A DNA stretch of 64,000 bases from Rhabdobacter roseus (GCF_014202275.1 NZ_JACHGF010000003.1:434001-498000); one strand, 5' to 3'; counted from the first letter of the stretch, positions 44,381-53,794 are shown. Program-made: numbers and translations. Notes: generated from the letters alone by a model not told the origin.

Positions 44381-45157
44381 CTAGCCAGGAATATGGTTTG
44401 GTGAAAAGCCTAAATCGCGCGGGGCTGCTGGGGAAGTACCCCCTAAACTACCCTGGGCGGCTTCCACAAAACGAACGATCCATTCGGCAAAAACGAGCTG
44501 GTCGGTCGCCAGCGCCAGGCTTTGCAGCCCCGCCTCCACGCCCAAGGTACCTATCCGGTCCACCCGCGCCCGGATCAGGGCTTCGTCGTATTCCTTCGTA
44601 AACTCCGGATGCGCCTGGATGCCCAGCATAAAAGTACCTACCCGGAACATCCCGACGGCGCAGCTGGGCGTGCGGGCCAGCAAAGTACCCTCGGGCGGTA
44701 GCGCAAGTACCTGATCCTGGCACATCATGAGGCTATTGAAGGCCGGTAGCGCGGGCTGCATCCAGGCTTCCGGCTGTACCAACTCAAAGCCATGTACCCC
44801 CACGCACCAGCCCGTTTCGGCTTTCTGCACCTTTCCGCCCAGGGCCTCGGCCAGCAGCTGGTGCCCAAAACACACGCCTACGTAGGGCTTCTGGCTGTTA
44901 TAAAGCTGACGAACAAACTCCTGGAGGCGGTGAATCCAGGGCTCGTCGTCGTAGACGGAGTACTTCGAGCCGGTACAGATATAGGCGTCGCAGTCGTGGA
45001 CGGAGGCGGGAAACGCGTCGTTACACACATCGAAAAACGTAAACGTCCAATACGGAGCTACTTCCCGAAAAAGCGCCGGGAACATGTCACGGTAGTCGCC
45101 CGCGATGTGGCGAAACTCCTCCCGCACGTGATCGCATTCCAGCAGTCCGATTTTCAT
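44381..45157 (-). CDS. class I glutamine amidotransferase-like protein
   Basis: A 258-residue GATase1 domain protein. The nucleophile elbow is GVCFGHQLLAEALGG (Cys96), and the His/Glu pair lies in QAHPEF (His183, Glu185), so the hydrolytic triad is complete. The protein stands alone as a domain, like GMP-synthase-like or gamma-glutamyl hydrolases. Located downstream of aldehyde dehydrogenase, SDR and glutamine-synthetase-like genes, it could remove gamma-glutamyl groups as PuuD does, although its CFGHQ elbow is closer to GuaA-like amidotransferases. Confidence 0.85.
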   Translation of the reverse strand: MKIGLLECDHVREEFRHIAGDYRDMFPALFREVAPYWTFTFFDVCNDAFPASVHDCDAYICTGSKYSVYDDEPWIHRLQEFVRQLYNSQKPYVGVCFGHQLLAEALGGKVQKAETGWCVGVHGFELVQPEAWMQPALPAFNSLMMCQDQVLALPPEGTLLARTPSCAVGMFRVGTFMLGIQAHPEFTKEYDEALIRARVDRIGTLGVEAGLQSLALATDQLVFAEWIVRFVEAAQGSLGGTSPAAPRDLGFSPNHIPG

Positions 45158-45208
45158 AGGTACTTGTGCCTGGTTTTTAGGTACTTGATCAAAGGCCGAC
45201 CAGGTACT

Positions 45209-46594
45209 TTAAAGTTTGAGATGAAATGATTTCGGTCTGGTTAATGACTCGTAGCCTACCCGGGAGAGCGTGCAGCCCCGGCCCGAATCCTTGACGCCCG
45301 TCCAGGCCAGGGCCGGGTCCAGGTAGTCGCAGCGGTTCATAAACCAGGTACCCGTCTCGACCCTCTCACCCACCGAAAGGGCCGCCTCCAGGTCGCTGGT
45401 CCAGATGGAGGCCGTCAGGCCGTAGTGGCTGTCGTTCATGAGCCGGATCGCCTCTTCGTCGTTTGGCACGGCCATGATCCCCACCACCGGCGCAAAGCTT
45501 TCCTCGGCCATGACGGCCATGCCGTGGTGTACGTCCACGAGTACCTGCGGGGCCATGTAGGGGGTACCTGGCGCGTGCGCCGCAAAGAGCGCGGGGTCCA
45601 CCAGCGCCCGCGCGCCCTGCCGCAGGGCCTCATCGATTTGCTGCTGGGCAAAGGCCGCCGCCGAAGCGCGTACCATCGGCCCCAGCGTAGTACCTGCCTC
45701 CAGCGGGTTGCCCAGTTGGTAGGTTTTGGTCAAGGCGACGAAGCCCTCCACAAAGGGCTCGTACACGGAGCTGTGTACGTAAATCCGCTCGATACCGCAG
45801 CACGACTGCCCCGAGTTGAAGAAAGAACCGTCGACGAGGTTTTCGATGGCGTCGGCCAGGTTGGCATCGGCCCGTACGTAGGCCGGATCTTTACCGCCCA
45901 GTTCCAAGCCTCCTACGATAAAGCGCTGGTTGATAGCCCGCTGCACCGCCTTACCGCCCTCCACCGAGCCCGTGAAGGCCACGTACGCCATGCGCGGGTC
46001 GGTAATGACCTGCGCTACCTGCCCGTGGCTCAGGTGCAGGTACTGAAATACGCCCTCGGGCAGCCCGGCGTAGGCAAAAGCCGCCGCGTAGCGCTCGGCG
46101 CAGAGGGGCGTTTGCTGGGCATGCTTAAGGACCACGGCATTGCCCGCCATGATGGCCGGTATCACCGAGTTGACGGAGGTCAGGTAGGGGTAGTTCCAGG
46201 GCGCTATCACGAAGACAACGCCCAGCGGATCGCGCTTGATGAACCGGCGAAAACCCGGCAGCTCCGGTACCTGCACGTTGGCCAGGGCCTCTTCGGCCAC
46301 GGAAATCATGTACTGCGCCCGCTCCTGAAAGCCCCGCCGGATTTCGTTGGGCGTGTACCGAATGGGCCGCCCCATCTGCCAGGTCAGCTCCTCCCCGATG
46401 GCGTCGGCGTGGAGCAGGAAGTACTCCACTGCTTTCTGGCATACGGCGGCGCGCTCGGCCAGGCTCGTTTGTCGCCAGTGCTGCTGGGCTTTTTCGGCCT
46501 TAGCCAGTACCTTTTCTATTTCATTGCCCGTAGCGAGGGGGCGCTCTACGTATACGGAGCCGTCGATGGGGCTGATGGTTTTTTGAATACTCAC
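45209..46594 (-). CDS. aldehyde dehydrogenase family protein
   Basis: A 461-residue NAD(P)-dependent dehydrogenase with a GTG start. Conserved parts are APWNYPYL (cofactor), FTGSVEGG, catalytic Glu231 in ELGGKDPAYV and nucleophile Cys265 in NSGQSCCGIER. The length and the lack of extra domains match succinate-semialdehyde or gamma-glutamyl-aminobutyraldehyde-type enzymes. It lies 51 bp before the glutamine-amidotransferase-like gene on the same strand. The aldehyde substrate is not provable, but the context suggests an amine-derived aldehyde. Confidence 0.92.
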   Translation of the reverse strand: MSIQKTISPIDGSVYVERPLATGNEIEKVLAKAEKAQQHWRQTSLAERAAVCQKAVEYFLLHADAIGEELTWQMGRPIRYTPNEIRRGFQERAQYMISVAEEALANVQVPELPGFRRFIKRDPLGVVFVIAPWNYPYLTSVNSVIPAIMAGNAVVLKHAQQTPLCAERYAAAFAYAGLPEGVFQYLHLSHGQVAQVITDPRMAYVAFTGSVEGGKAVQRAINQRFIVGGLELGGKDPAYVRADANLADAIENLVDGSFFNSGQSCCGIERIYVHSSVYEPFVEGFVALTKTYQLGNPLEAGTTLGPMVRASAAAFAQQQIDEALRQGARALVDPALFAAHAPGTPYMAPQVLVDVHHGMAVMAEESFAPVVGIMAVPNDEEAIRLMNDSHYGLTASIWTSDLEAALSVGERVETGTWFMNRCDYLDPALAWTGVKDSGRGCTLSRVGYESLTRPKSFHLKL

Positions 46595-46725
46595 GGGAAG
46601 AAGAAGGTTTTGCGTATAAGACTTGGGGCGGTTTTTGGAGCAATTTCGTTTCGGCTTGCTACAAACTTACTTAAAAGCCCACCGTTTGAATTTACCACTT
46701 GGCCCACCATAAGTCATATCCACGG

Positions 46726-47292
46726 TTAGGCTTTGTTTATGTATTTTTTTATTACGCGATCGTCCCAAACCTGGACCTCTATGTACTTGTCATATTTGAA
46801 TCTTTCCTCGGCTTGACATTTCTCTTCGGAGGGCTGTCCGTACTCACTAATCAGCTCAGGTACTTCCTGGAGTAGAAAGATTTGTCCGTTACAAGCCTTC
46901 CTGTACACTTCAAGTTTAGGTTCATCATAAAACTGAAAGGACACCATGCTATCTGGATACGTAAAACTTACATGGTCAGGATTAAAGTCCTTTACGGGTA
47001 TTTTTATAACACCAGGATTTACGTACCATGATTTTGCCCATTCACAGGCTCCTAAGGTAAAGTAGAAAGGATCATTCCTGGTTGGCTTTCCCCCTTTCAG
47101 GATAAACTGTTCTTTGATTCTCGTCTCCAGCGAAAATCTTAATTCAATATAATTACCAGGCCTTTTACTGTTAAAACCTTCTACGAGTTGATTTTGGATC
47201 TTTACCGCTTTTTCATATCCATGTTCAGTGATATTTCGGAATGGACCATTTGCAAGTTCGTAGTAATGGTATAAGAATTCTGGTACGTTCAT
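46726..47292 (-). CDS. AT-rich orphan protein, unknown function
   Basis: A 188-residue soluble protein I do not recognise. It starts MNVPEFLYHYYELANGPFRN and contains PFYFTLGACEWAKSWYV in the middle and EVQVWDDRVIKKYI at the end. The early LYHYY and the late EVQVW segments recall the His/Tyr and Glu landmarks of some ADP-ribosyltransferase-fold proteins, but this is only a weak resemblance. The gene is more AT-rich than its neighbours and interrupts a catabolic gene set, so it may be a later insertion. Confidence 0.6.
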   Translation of the reverse strand: MNVPEFLYHYYELANGPFRNITEHGYEKAVKIQNQLVEGFNSKRPGNYIELRFSLETRIKEQFILKGGKPTRNDPFYFTLGACEWAKSWYVNPGVIKIPVKDFNPDHVSFTYPDSMVSFQFYDEPKLEVYRKACNGQIFLLQEVPELISEYGQPSEEKCQAEERFKYDKYIEVQVWDDRVIKKYINKA

Positions 47293-47342
47293 TTGGTTTG
47301 ATGTAATAAAATCTAACGTGTACGGTAAGGTACATCATTCAG

Positions 47343-47380
47343 GGTACTTGGCACCAAAAAGATCATTCGTGCCAAGTACC
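47343..47380 (-). terminator. stem-loop after the SDR gene
   Basis: GGTACTTGGCAC (47343-47354) pairs perfectly with GTGCCAAGTACC (47369-47380) around a 14-nt loop. There is no T-run on the minus strand, so it could instead be an mRNA-end stabiliser. It again uses the AAGTACC motif. Confidence 0.5.
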
Positions 47381-47435
47381 TCCATGCCGGTAGTGATCAA
47401 GAAAAAAACGGCCTCAAAGTACCTCCCGGCGCGAA

Positions 47436-48209
47436 TCAAAGCGGCGTGACGTAGGCCGAGGTGATCCCGCCGTCAACGAGGAAATCCGCCCCGGTGGTGT
47501 AGGACGACTCGTCCGAGGCCAGGTACAGCGCCGCGTAGGCCATCTCTTTGGCTTCGCCGAAGCGACCCATCGGGATATGCACCAGGCGGCGTTGCTTTTT
47601 TTCTTCGGTATTCAGGAATTTCATCAGTAGCTCGGTCCGCAGCGGGCCGGGGCAGAGTGCGTTCACGCGGATATTCTCGCGGGCGTGGATGGTAGCCAGC
47701 TCCCGGGTGAGGGCCAGCACGGCCCCTTTGCTGGCCGTATAGGCTACCTGCGGCGTGGCCGCACCCAAAATGGCCACGAAGGAAGCCGTATTGATGATGG
47801 AACCGCCGCCCGCCCGGCGCAGCGCCGGAATGCCGTACTTACAGCCCAGAAATACGCCCTTGGCGTTGATGTTCATGGTCAGGTCCCAGACGGCCTCCTC
47901 GGTGGTCATGGCGTTGTCGTCGTCGCTGTGCATGATGCCCGCGTTGTTGAAAAGTACGTTCAGCTTGCCGTACTGCTCCTCGGCAAAGGCGACCATGGCC
48001 TCGCAGTCGGCGGCTTTGGATACGTCGGCCCGGAAGTACCTGGCCGTGCCGCCCGCCGCCGTAATGAGGCTCACCGTTTCCTGACCCGCTTCGTCGTTGA
48101 CGTCCGTCACCACGACCTGAGCACCTTCTTGGGCAAATAACAAGGCCGTTTCCCGGCCGATCCCGTTTCCACCCCCCGTAATGAGGGCGACTTTATTTTC
48201 TAAACGCAT
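47436..48209 (-). CDS. SDR family NAD(P)-dependent oxidoreductase
   Basis: A 257-residue classical short-chain dehydrogenase. The cofactor motif is TGGGNGIGRE (about 11-20), followed by VVVTDVNDEAG (Asp suggests NAD preference) and NNAGIMHSDD. The active site is YTASKGAV (Tyr and Lys), and the C-terminal LASDESSYTTGADFLVDGG is typical. It is on the same strand as the aldehyde dehydrogenase and the GS-like gene. It may replace an amine or alcohol oxidising step in a Puu-like route, but could equally serve an unrelated alcohol. Confidence 0.92.
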   Translation of the reverse strand: MRLENKVALITGGGNGIGRETALLFAQEGAQVVVTDVNDEAGQETVSLITAAGGTARYFRADVSKAADCEAMVAFAEEQYGKLNVLFNNAGIMHSDDDNAMTTEEAVWDLTMNINAKGVFLGCKYGIPALRRAGGGSIINTASFVAILGAATPQVAYTASKGAVLALTRELATIHARENIRVNALCPGPLRTELLMKFLNTEEKKQRRLVHIPMGRFGEAKEMAYAALYLASDESSYTTGADFLVDGGITSAYVTPL

Positions 48210-48418
48210 AGAGGTTGGGTATTCGAAGTTGATTGATATAAAAAGGGTTAATCACTATATATTATAAAGGTTTGGGGCTTGGCTAAGTTGTAGCACTTTC
48301 TCCTAAATATTCATTCGAAGCATATCTGTTTGTCTACCTACACAACTGCTATTAAACCACCGCTTTCGCCAAATTACATTTTTATTTATTATCTACAGTT
48401 CTTTCACTTATTTACCCA

Positions 48419-49285
48419 TTACATACTTCCCGATTCGGGCCAATTTATCCAATGCGTATTTGGTTCCAAGGTAGGCTTATATTGATTGGAGTCATCTGCC
48501 ACTATAACTTTAGCAAGCATTTTCCAGGTTTCATAAGAGCTTGGTCTGTTATTTTCCCAAATATCTCTATTCCAGTCATCTTCTAGTACTTCTTGAAGTC
48601 GAAATAATTTTGCAAAATTCTCAAAATTCATTTCGCTAAGCTCTGTGAAGCGTCTATTTAATTCGTATGTTTGACGCAAATGATCGTCTGTTATTGCGGA
48701 TGAAAATTGCAATTTAAAGTCTTTATGAAACCACTCGTCAAGTACTAATATTTTTTTTAAGTCGGCCGGAATAGACTTGTGTAATTCATTGTCCGTTGCA
48801 CGAAATAAATCTCGATTTTGAGAAACAACAAACCTTCCAACTTCTTCAACTCTTATTTCATTTTGTTCATATTCTTTCAATTTAATTCCGGCGTCTACGT
48901 AATCTTGTTTGTTGTGGCTTAAATAAACCTCCTGTCCACGAACTAACCAAATTTTCGCATCTGACTTTAGGCTTTCATCATCAATTGTTTGGTTGAAGTT
49001 GTCGGCATCATTTGGTTGTATACTATAATAACTTGTTGGGCGTCCGTTGTAGAATTCTAAATTTGTCAAACAGTTTCCGTAATAATTGATATCAAGAGTA
49101 ATAGCTCCTGCTCTCGGGTTATACCCTAGTCTCTCAATGGCAAGTGCCCAACGGTGGTTGTCGTCACGAAAAACATTGAGTCTTGAGTCAATGAGGTATG
49201 AATATACATGGCCAAGTTCAACAAATGAACAATAATATCCGTCATTTGAATTATCAAGCGTACTTAATATTTCTTCTTCAGTCAT
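48419..49285 (-). CDS. AT-rich hypothetical protein (possibly DUF7003)
   Basis: A 288-residue soluble protein without signal peptide. The text YCSFVELGHVYSYLIDSRLN and IERLGYNPRAGAITLDINYY recalls a Bacteroidota family that I believe is named DUF7003; I cannot verify this. No catalytic motif is evident. The gene is clearly more AT-rich than the flanking SDR and GS-like genes and lacks the AAGTACC heptamer, suggesting separate origin. Like the gene at 46726-47292, it splits the Puu-like gene set. Confidence 0.65.
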   Translation of the reverse strand: MTEEEILSTLDNSNDGYYCSFVELGHVYSYLIDSRLNVFRDDNHRWALAIERLGYNPRAGAITLDINYYGNCLTNLEFYNGRPTSYYSIQPNDADNFNQTIDDESLKSDAKIWLVRGQEVYLSHNKQDYVDAGIKLKEYEQNEIRVEEVGRFVVSQNRDLFRATDNELHKSIPADLKKILVLDEWFHKDFKLQFSSAITDDHLRQTYELNRRFTELSEMNFENFAKLFRLQEVLEDDWNRDIWENNRPSSYETWKMLAKVIVADDSNQYKPTLEPNTHWINWPESGSM

Positions 49286-49335
49286 TGCTTATTCGAGTCG
49301 TTTCCAATAGCTGGCAACTACTGCCCTAAAGAAAA

Positions 49336-50712
49336 TCAAATGCGCTCAAAGTACCGCTTCCGCTCCCAGTCGGTCACGGAGGTATTGTACATTTTTTGTT
49401 CGGTGTGGAAGTAATGCGTGTAGTGCTCCACGACTTCGGGTCCGAAGGTACTTTTGGCAAATTCGCTGCGCTCGAAAAGCGCCACCGCCTCCGACAGCGT
49501 GTAAGGTACCCGGGGCAGGTGCGCCGCCGCGTAAATATCGCCTTCGAAGCAGGCGGGCGGCTCGATGCGGTTTTTGATGCCGTCCAGCCCCGAGGCCAGC
49601 GAGGCCGCAAAGGCCAGGTACGGATTGCAGTCGGCACCGGGGATACGGCACTCGATACGCAGGCTCGGCCCGTGGCCCACCACCCGGAAACCCGCCGTGC
49701 GGTTGTCGTAGCTCCAGGCCAGCCGGGTAGGCGCCCAGGAGCCGTCCACGAAGCGCTTGTAGGAGTTGACGGTAGGCGCGTAAAACGGCATGACGTCGGG
49801 TACGTGCGCAATCCAGCCGCCCAAAAACCACCGAAACACGTCGGAGCCCTTCACCGGCCCGAACGCCTGATCCTCCACGAAGGCATTCTGGCCGTCTTTC
49901 CAGAGGCTGATGTGCAGGTGACTGCTGGAGCCCGCCTGGTCGGTGGCATACTTGGCCATAAACGTCAGCGACAGCCCCATGGCGTCGGCTACTTCTTTGA
50001 GGCACTGCTTGTACACCACGTGGTTGTCGGCCATGCGAAGTACCTCGGCGTAGCGCACGTTGAGCTCGTGCTGCCCTAGCCCCCACTCGCCCTTGGAGTT
50101 CTCGACGGCTATGCCCGAGCGCTTCAGGTGCCGCCGCACCGCCGCCGTAAACTTCTCAGTGCGGGTACCTTGCAGGATATGGTAGTCTTCGAGGTAGTAG
50201 CCTACGGGCGTCAGGTCCTGGTACTGCTGCTGGTGGGCCTGGCGGTAGCTGTTTTCAAAGAGGTAGTACTCCAGCTCCGAAGCCGCCGAGCAGTCCAGCC
50301 CCATTGTTTGGGCCGCCTCCACCTGTTTTTTCAGCAAGGAGCGCGGCGCTACCGACACCAGCCCGTGGGTTTTCTCGTCGTGCACGTCACAAAGTACCAG
50401 GGCCGTTTTGTCGAGCCAGTCGGCTACGCGCAGGCTCGTGGGGTCGGGGACTAAATGAAAATCCCCGTAGCCGCGTTCCCAGTTGGCGTACTGGTAGCCC
50501 GGCACGGGCTCCATTTCCATGTCGGTGGTCAGGAGGTAGTCGCAGCCGTGGGTACCCGACTTCCGCACCGTGTCGAGGTAGTACTCGGCATCCATGCGCT
50601 TGCCCATCAGGCGGCCGTAGTGATCGGTAAAGCCCACGATCACCGTCTCGATGGTGCCGTCGTCTACTCGTTGGGCCAGTTCGTCGGAAGAAAGAAATCC
50701 AGGGTAGGTCAT
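49336..50712 (-). CDS. glutamine synthetase family ligase (PuuA/GlnA-like)
   Basis: I start at the ATG at 50712 (458 residues, MTYPGFLSSDEL), because upstream residues of the open frame do not match the family. The GS beta-grasp domain has VGFTDHYGRLMGKRMDAEYY. The catalytic domain has GLGQHELNVRYAEVLRMADN, DQAGSSSHLHISLW, NSYKRFVDGSWAPTRLAW and ECRIPGADCNPYLAFAASLA. The branch is that of gamma-glutamyl-amine ligases (PuuA, GlnA3/4-like), not housekeeping GlnA. It probably joins glutamate to an amine using ATP as the first step of amine catabolism, in line with the ALDH and glutamine-amidotransferase genes on the same strand. Confidence 0.87.
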   Translation of the reverse strand: MTYPGFLSSDELAQRVDDGTIETVIVGFTDHYGRLMGKRMDAEYYLDTVRKSGTHGCDYLLTTDMEMEPVPGYQYANWERGYGDFHLVPDPTSLRVADWLDKTALVLCDVHDEKTHGLVSVAPRSLLKKQVEAAQTMGLDCSAASELEYYLFENSYRQAHQQQYQDLTPVGYYLEDYHILQGTRTEKFTAAVRRHLKRSGIAVENSKGEWGLGQHELNVRYAEVLRMADNHVVYKQCLKEVADAMGLSLTFMAKYATDQAGSSSHLHISLWKDGQNAFVEDQAFGPVKGSDVFRWFLGGWIAHVPDVMPFYAPTVNSYKRFVDGSWAPTRLAWSYDNRTAGFRVVGHGPSLRIECRIPGADCNPYLAFAASLASGLDGIKNRIEPPACFEGDIYAAAHLPRVPYTLSEAVALFERSEFAKSTFGPEVVEHYTHYFHTEQKMYNTSVTDWERKRYFERI

Positions 50713-50822
50713 GGTACTGAAAAGAGGGGTCGTTGGGAATGGCTTCCAAGATAGCGATAACCGCCAAAATCTCCAATCCAATACGCAAAACCGCCCGCAA
50801 AGGACTACCCGCGGGGGTACTT

Positions 50823-51446
50823 TTAGCGTAGCTTCGGCAAGCGGGCTGTCATCGGGAACTTCACCAGTACCTTGCGCCCCGAAATCTTCTCCAGCATCGG
50901 CGTAAGCATTTTGCGGGCGTTCTCTTCGGTTTGTTCCAAAATCCCCATCTCCAGCGCCGACTGCCGGATCTGCCGCTCGGCCTGCCGGTACCCTTCCTGC
51001 ACCAGCTGGGCTTCCTCCAGAAAAGCGTACTCGGTGTTATATACTTTGGAGCGCTCGTGGTCGATCTTGAATACGCAGAGCTCCGGCTCGGGCAGGTGTA
51101 CCACCAGCATTTGCGATTCGGACGTGATGTCGGCTAGCCTCATCTGGGTCAGATCCACGCAGCCAATGGCCTCGCCCTGCACAATGAGTACCGCCTTGGC
51201 GTTGGGCAGCCATTGCTTCACCACCTCCTGCTCTACCACGTCCTTGAAGTTGTAGCGCACCAGCTCCAGTTTACCCAGCGCCGTAATTTCCTCCAGCACC
51301 ACCGTGTGCAGGGTTTCGGTTTTGTTTTCTCCGCCCAGCCAGCCCGGCAGCCAGCTACCCGTCCGGAAGCTTTCCCAGAGGGTAATGGCCCCCAGAATGA
51401 GTAATACAAAAATGGCGAGCTGAAGAATTAATCGAACGATACGCAT
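50823..51446 (-). CDS. DUF4230 membrane-anchored protein
   Basis: The start at 51446 (207 residues) places a membrane helix at the N-terminus (RIVRLILQLAIFVLLILGAI); the frame is open further upstream but lacks support. After a linker comes a DUF4230 domain: EEITALGKLELVRYNFKDVV, AVLIVQGEAIGCVDLTQM and a C-terminal amphipathic helical part (EEAQLVQEGYRQAERQIRQS). The domain is probably extracytoplasmic. DUF4230 proteins are widespread but uncharacterised. The gene ends 110 bp beyond the GS-like start and is probably its own unit or co-transcribed with the transporter upstream. Confidence 0.82.
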   Translation of the reverse strand: MRIVRLILQLAIFVLLILGAITLWESFRTGSWLPGWLGGENKTETLHTVVLEEITALGKLELVRYNFKDVVEQEVVKQWLPNAKAVLIVQGEAIGCVDLTQMRLADITSESQMLVVHLPEPELCVFKIDHERSKVYNTEYAFLEEAQLVQEGYRQAERQIRQSALEMGILEQTEENARKMLTPMLEKISGRKVLVKFPMTARLPKLR

Positions 51447-51505
51447 GAGTTTCAAAAATAAAGGAAAAGGGTACTTGTACCCAACAAACCTGAGCCAGAC
51501 AACAT

Positions 51506-52546
51506 TCAACGGGTACTTTCAGAAGCCAGCCGCCGGGCGGTTTCCCGAGCCATGCGCTGCGCCAGCATACTGGCCATGATGAGCTGCAAGGCGTGGTAGA
51601 GCATGATGGGCAGCAGGATGATGCCCGCCTCGGCCGAGCCGCCAAAAAGTACCTTGGCCATGACGGCTCCCTGCACCATGGATTTCTTGGACCCACAAAA
51701 TACGGCCGTGATCCGGTCTTCCCGACGGAAACCCAGCCAGCGGCTACCCAGGATCATGAGGCCGTAAATGAGGTAAAAAAGGACCACCATGCCCACGGCC
51801 AACGTCCCCAAGTGCCCCCAGCTGAAGGAGGCAAACAACCCTTCATCGAACGACTCACAAAACGACGTGTAGATGATCAACAGTATAGTGGTTTGGTCAA
51901 AAGCGCGTAATGTATGCTTGTGTCTTTCGGCCCAAGTACCCCAGCGGCGGTGCAGCAGTATACCCAGGAACACCGGCACCAGTACCTGTATCGTTAGCTT
52001 AATGATCACCGGGCCCAGTTCAAAGGAAGTCGAGGACTTATCCAGCACCAGCCCCATCCAGACCGGCGTGATGAATACACCCAGCAGGCTCGAAATACTC
52101 GCGTTGAAAATCGCCGCCGGAATGTTGCCCCCCGCCATCGACACCATCACGACCGACGACGAGACCGTGGAAGGTAGCGCCGCCAGGAAGAAAATCCCCA
52201 ACCAAAGTACCTCATTGTCCGCGCCGCGAAAAAAGGGCCGGATCAGCAGCACCAGTACCGGAAACAGCACGAAGGTAGCCAGGTGTACCAGCGTGTGCAG
52301 GCGCCAGTTGCTGAGCCCGGCGCGGAGTTTTTCGGGACTTAACCGCAGTCCGTAAAAAAAGAAGATCAGCGAGACGCCGTAGGTAGCGATGTCGGCCAGG
52401 GGCACGGGGCTCTGCTCGGTGCCGGGATAGGGCCACAGGTACGCCAGGCCAATCATGCCCAGCAGCGCCAGCAAAAAACCATCCAAACCGGCCTTGGCCG
52501 CCACGCTCAGCACGCGCTGACTTACTCCTAAAAATGTATTTTTCAT
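51506..52546 (-). CDS. bile acid:sodium symporter (BASS) family transporter
   Basis: A 346-residue inner-membrane protein with about ten hydrophobic helices. BASS landmarks include FFYGLRLSPEKLRAGLSNW, FFLAALPSTVSSSVVMVSMA (crossover helix with small polar residues), GNIPAAIFNASISSLLGVF and CGSKKSMVQGAVMAKVLF. Family members import organic anions with sodium. This branch (YfeH/SBF-like) has unknown substrates in bacteria. It is divergent from the GH16 gene. Confidence 0.9.
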   Translation of the reverse strand: MKNTFLGVSQRVLSVAAKAGLDGFLLALLGMIGLAYLWPYPGTEQSPVPLADIATYGVSLIFFFYGLRLSPEKLRAGLSNWRLHTLVHLATFVLFPVLVLLIRPFFRGADNEVLWLGIFFLAALPSTVSSSVVMVSMAGGNIPAAIFNASISSLLGVFITPVWMGLVLDKSSTSFELGPVIIKLTIQVLVPVFLGILLHRRWGTWAERHKHTLRAFDQTTILLIIYTSFCESFDEGLFASFSWGHLGTLAVGMVVLFYLIYGLMILGSRWLGFRREDRITAVFCGSKKSMVQGAVMAKVLFGGSAEAGIILLPIMLYHALQLIMASMLAQRMARETARRLASESTR

Positions 52547-52847
52547 GCCTAAGAAAAGAAGATCGAACGGATCGTGGTACTAGTGTGGCTGATTGATTTT
52601 AGGCCCAAATTATGGATTTATTGTTTCGTCCCGACATCACAAGGTACTTCTTGCGCTTTGAACCAAGCTAAAAAAGTACCCCGACGCCGGGGGCACTTGC
52701 CAGGGCAGGTACTTTGGCTTGGGTTGGTTTGGCAAGTACCTCCTCATTTCTTCAAAAAAGTTTCTACTTTTAATCAAATTTGTCCTGGCAATACCTGCCT
52801 AAGTACCCGGTCTCTCGGCCCTTTTTTTCGCTAAAAAAATAAAACCA
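52547..52847. other. divergent intergenic region between the transporter and GH16 genes
   Basis: About 300 bp with several AAGTACC/GGTACTT motifs, partly able to pair, and no gene. Promoters of both divergent genes must lie here, but no clean TTG/TAnnTTTG pair is visible. Confidence 0.5.
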
Positions 52848-53693
52848 ATGTACCCCTTGTGTATGAAAACGGCTAGCCTTTTGCTGCTCCATAGTGTATT
52901 CCTGCTAGGTACCTGCATACCCGCCCCAGCGCAGCAGTGGCAGCTGGTATGGGCCGATGAATTCAACGAAGACGGGCCACCTAACGCCCAAAACTGGAAC
53001 TTTGAAAAGGGTTTTGTCCGGAATAACGAGCTGCAATGGTACCAGCCCGAAAATGCGGTGTGCAAAGACGGCCTGCTGATCATCGAAGGGCGGCGCGAAA
53101 AACGCTCCAACCCCAACTACAAAGCCGGAAGTACCCAGTGGCGGGAAAACCGCGAGCACATCGAGTACACGGCGGCCAGCCTGCTCACGCGCGGCCTGCA
53201 CCAGTGGCAGTACGGACGCTTCGAAATGCGCGGCAAAATCGATACGCAGCCGGGGATCTGGCCGGCTTTCTGGACGCTGGGCGTAAAGGGCGAATGGCCC
53301 AGCAACGGCGAGATCGACATCATGGAGTACTACCGCGGCATGCTCCTGGCCAATGCTGCCTGGGGTACCAAGGAACGCTACAAGGCCAAGTGGGACGACT
53401 CCAAAAAGCCCATAAGTACCTTCGACGACCCCGACTGGGCCCAGAAATTTCACGTCTGGCGCATGGACTGGGATGCACAGAGTATCCAGCTGTACGTAGA
53501 CGACGAACTACTCAACGCCGTGGATCTGGAAGAAACTTACAACGAAGCCGAGCCGCGCCTGAACCCGTTCCGCCAGCCGCACTACCTGATTCTGAACCTG
53601 GCCATCGGCGGCGACAACGGTGGGGAGCCGGTGGGTACCACGTTTCCGTCGCGCTTCGAGATTGACTACGTGCGGGTGTATCAGAAGAAATAG
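52848..53693 (+). CDS. secreted glycoside hydrolase family 16 protein
   Basis: A 281-residue exported beta-jelly-roll hydrolase; the signal peptide fits an ATG at 52863 (MKTASLLLLHSVFLLGTC) slightly better than the one at 52848. The GH16 catalytic motif is GEIDIMEY, with nucleophile Glu155, Asp157 and acid/base Glu160. Supporting motifs are LVWADEFN, YGRFEMRGKI, GIWPAFWTLG and FEIDYVRVYQ at the end. It probably cuts beta-1,3- or mixed-linkage glucans (laminarinase-like) outside the cell. It is not part of a susCD locus and stands before ileS with a 101-bp gap. Confidence 0.94.
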   Translation: MYPLCMKTASLLLLHSVFLLGTCIPAPAQQWQLVWADEFNEDGPPNAQNWNFEKGFVRNNELQWYQPENAVCKDGLLIIEGRREKRSNPNYKAGSTQWRENREHIEYTAASLLTRGLHQWQYGRFEMRGKIDTQPGIWPAFWTLGVKGEWPSNGEIDIMEYYRGMLLANAAWGTKERYKAKWDDSKKPISTFDDPDWAQKFHVWRMDWDAQSIQLYVDDELLNAVDLEETYNEAEPRLNPFRQPHYLILNLAIGGDNGGEPVGTTFPSRFEIDYVRVYQKK

Positions 53694-53794
53694 GGTACTT
53701 CCCCCACCACCCCCAAGTACCTGCTCCGATTCCCCCAAAAAATCCTTAAATTTGCCCTCCGTTTGGAAGTAAGACGCAAATTTTAGACTACATC

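Noticed and set aside
47309-47325. Third operator-like site (AACGTGTACGGTAAG)
   Set aside because: It shares only one half-site with the 24-bp palindrome and precedes an unrelated orphan gene; probably chance.
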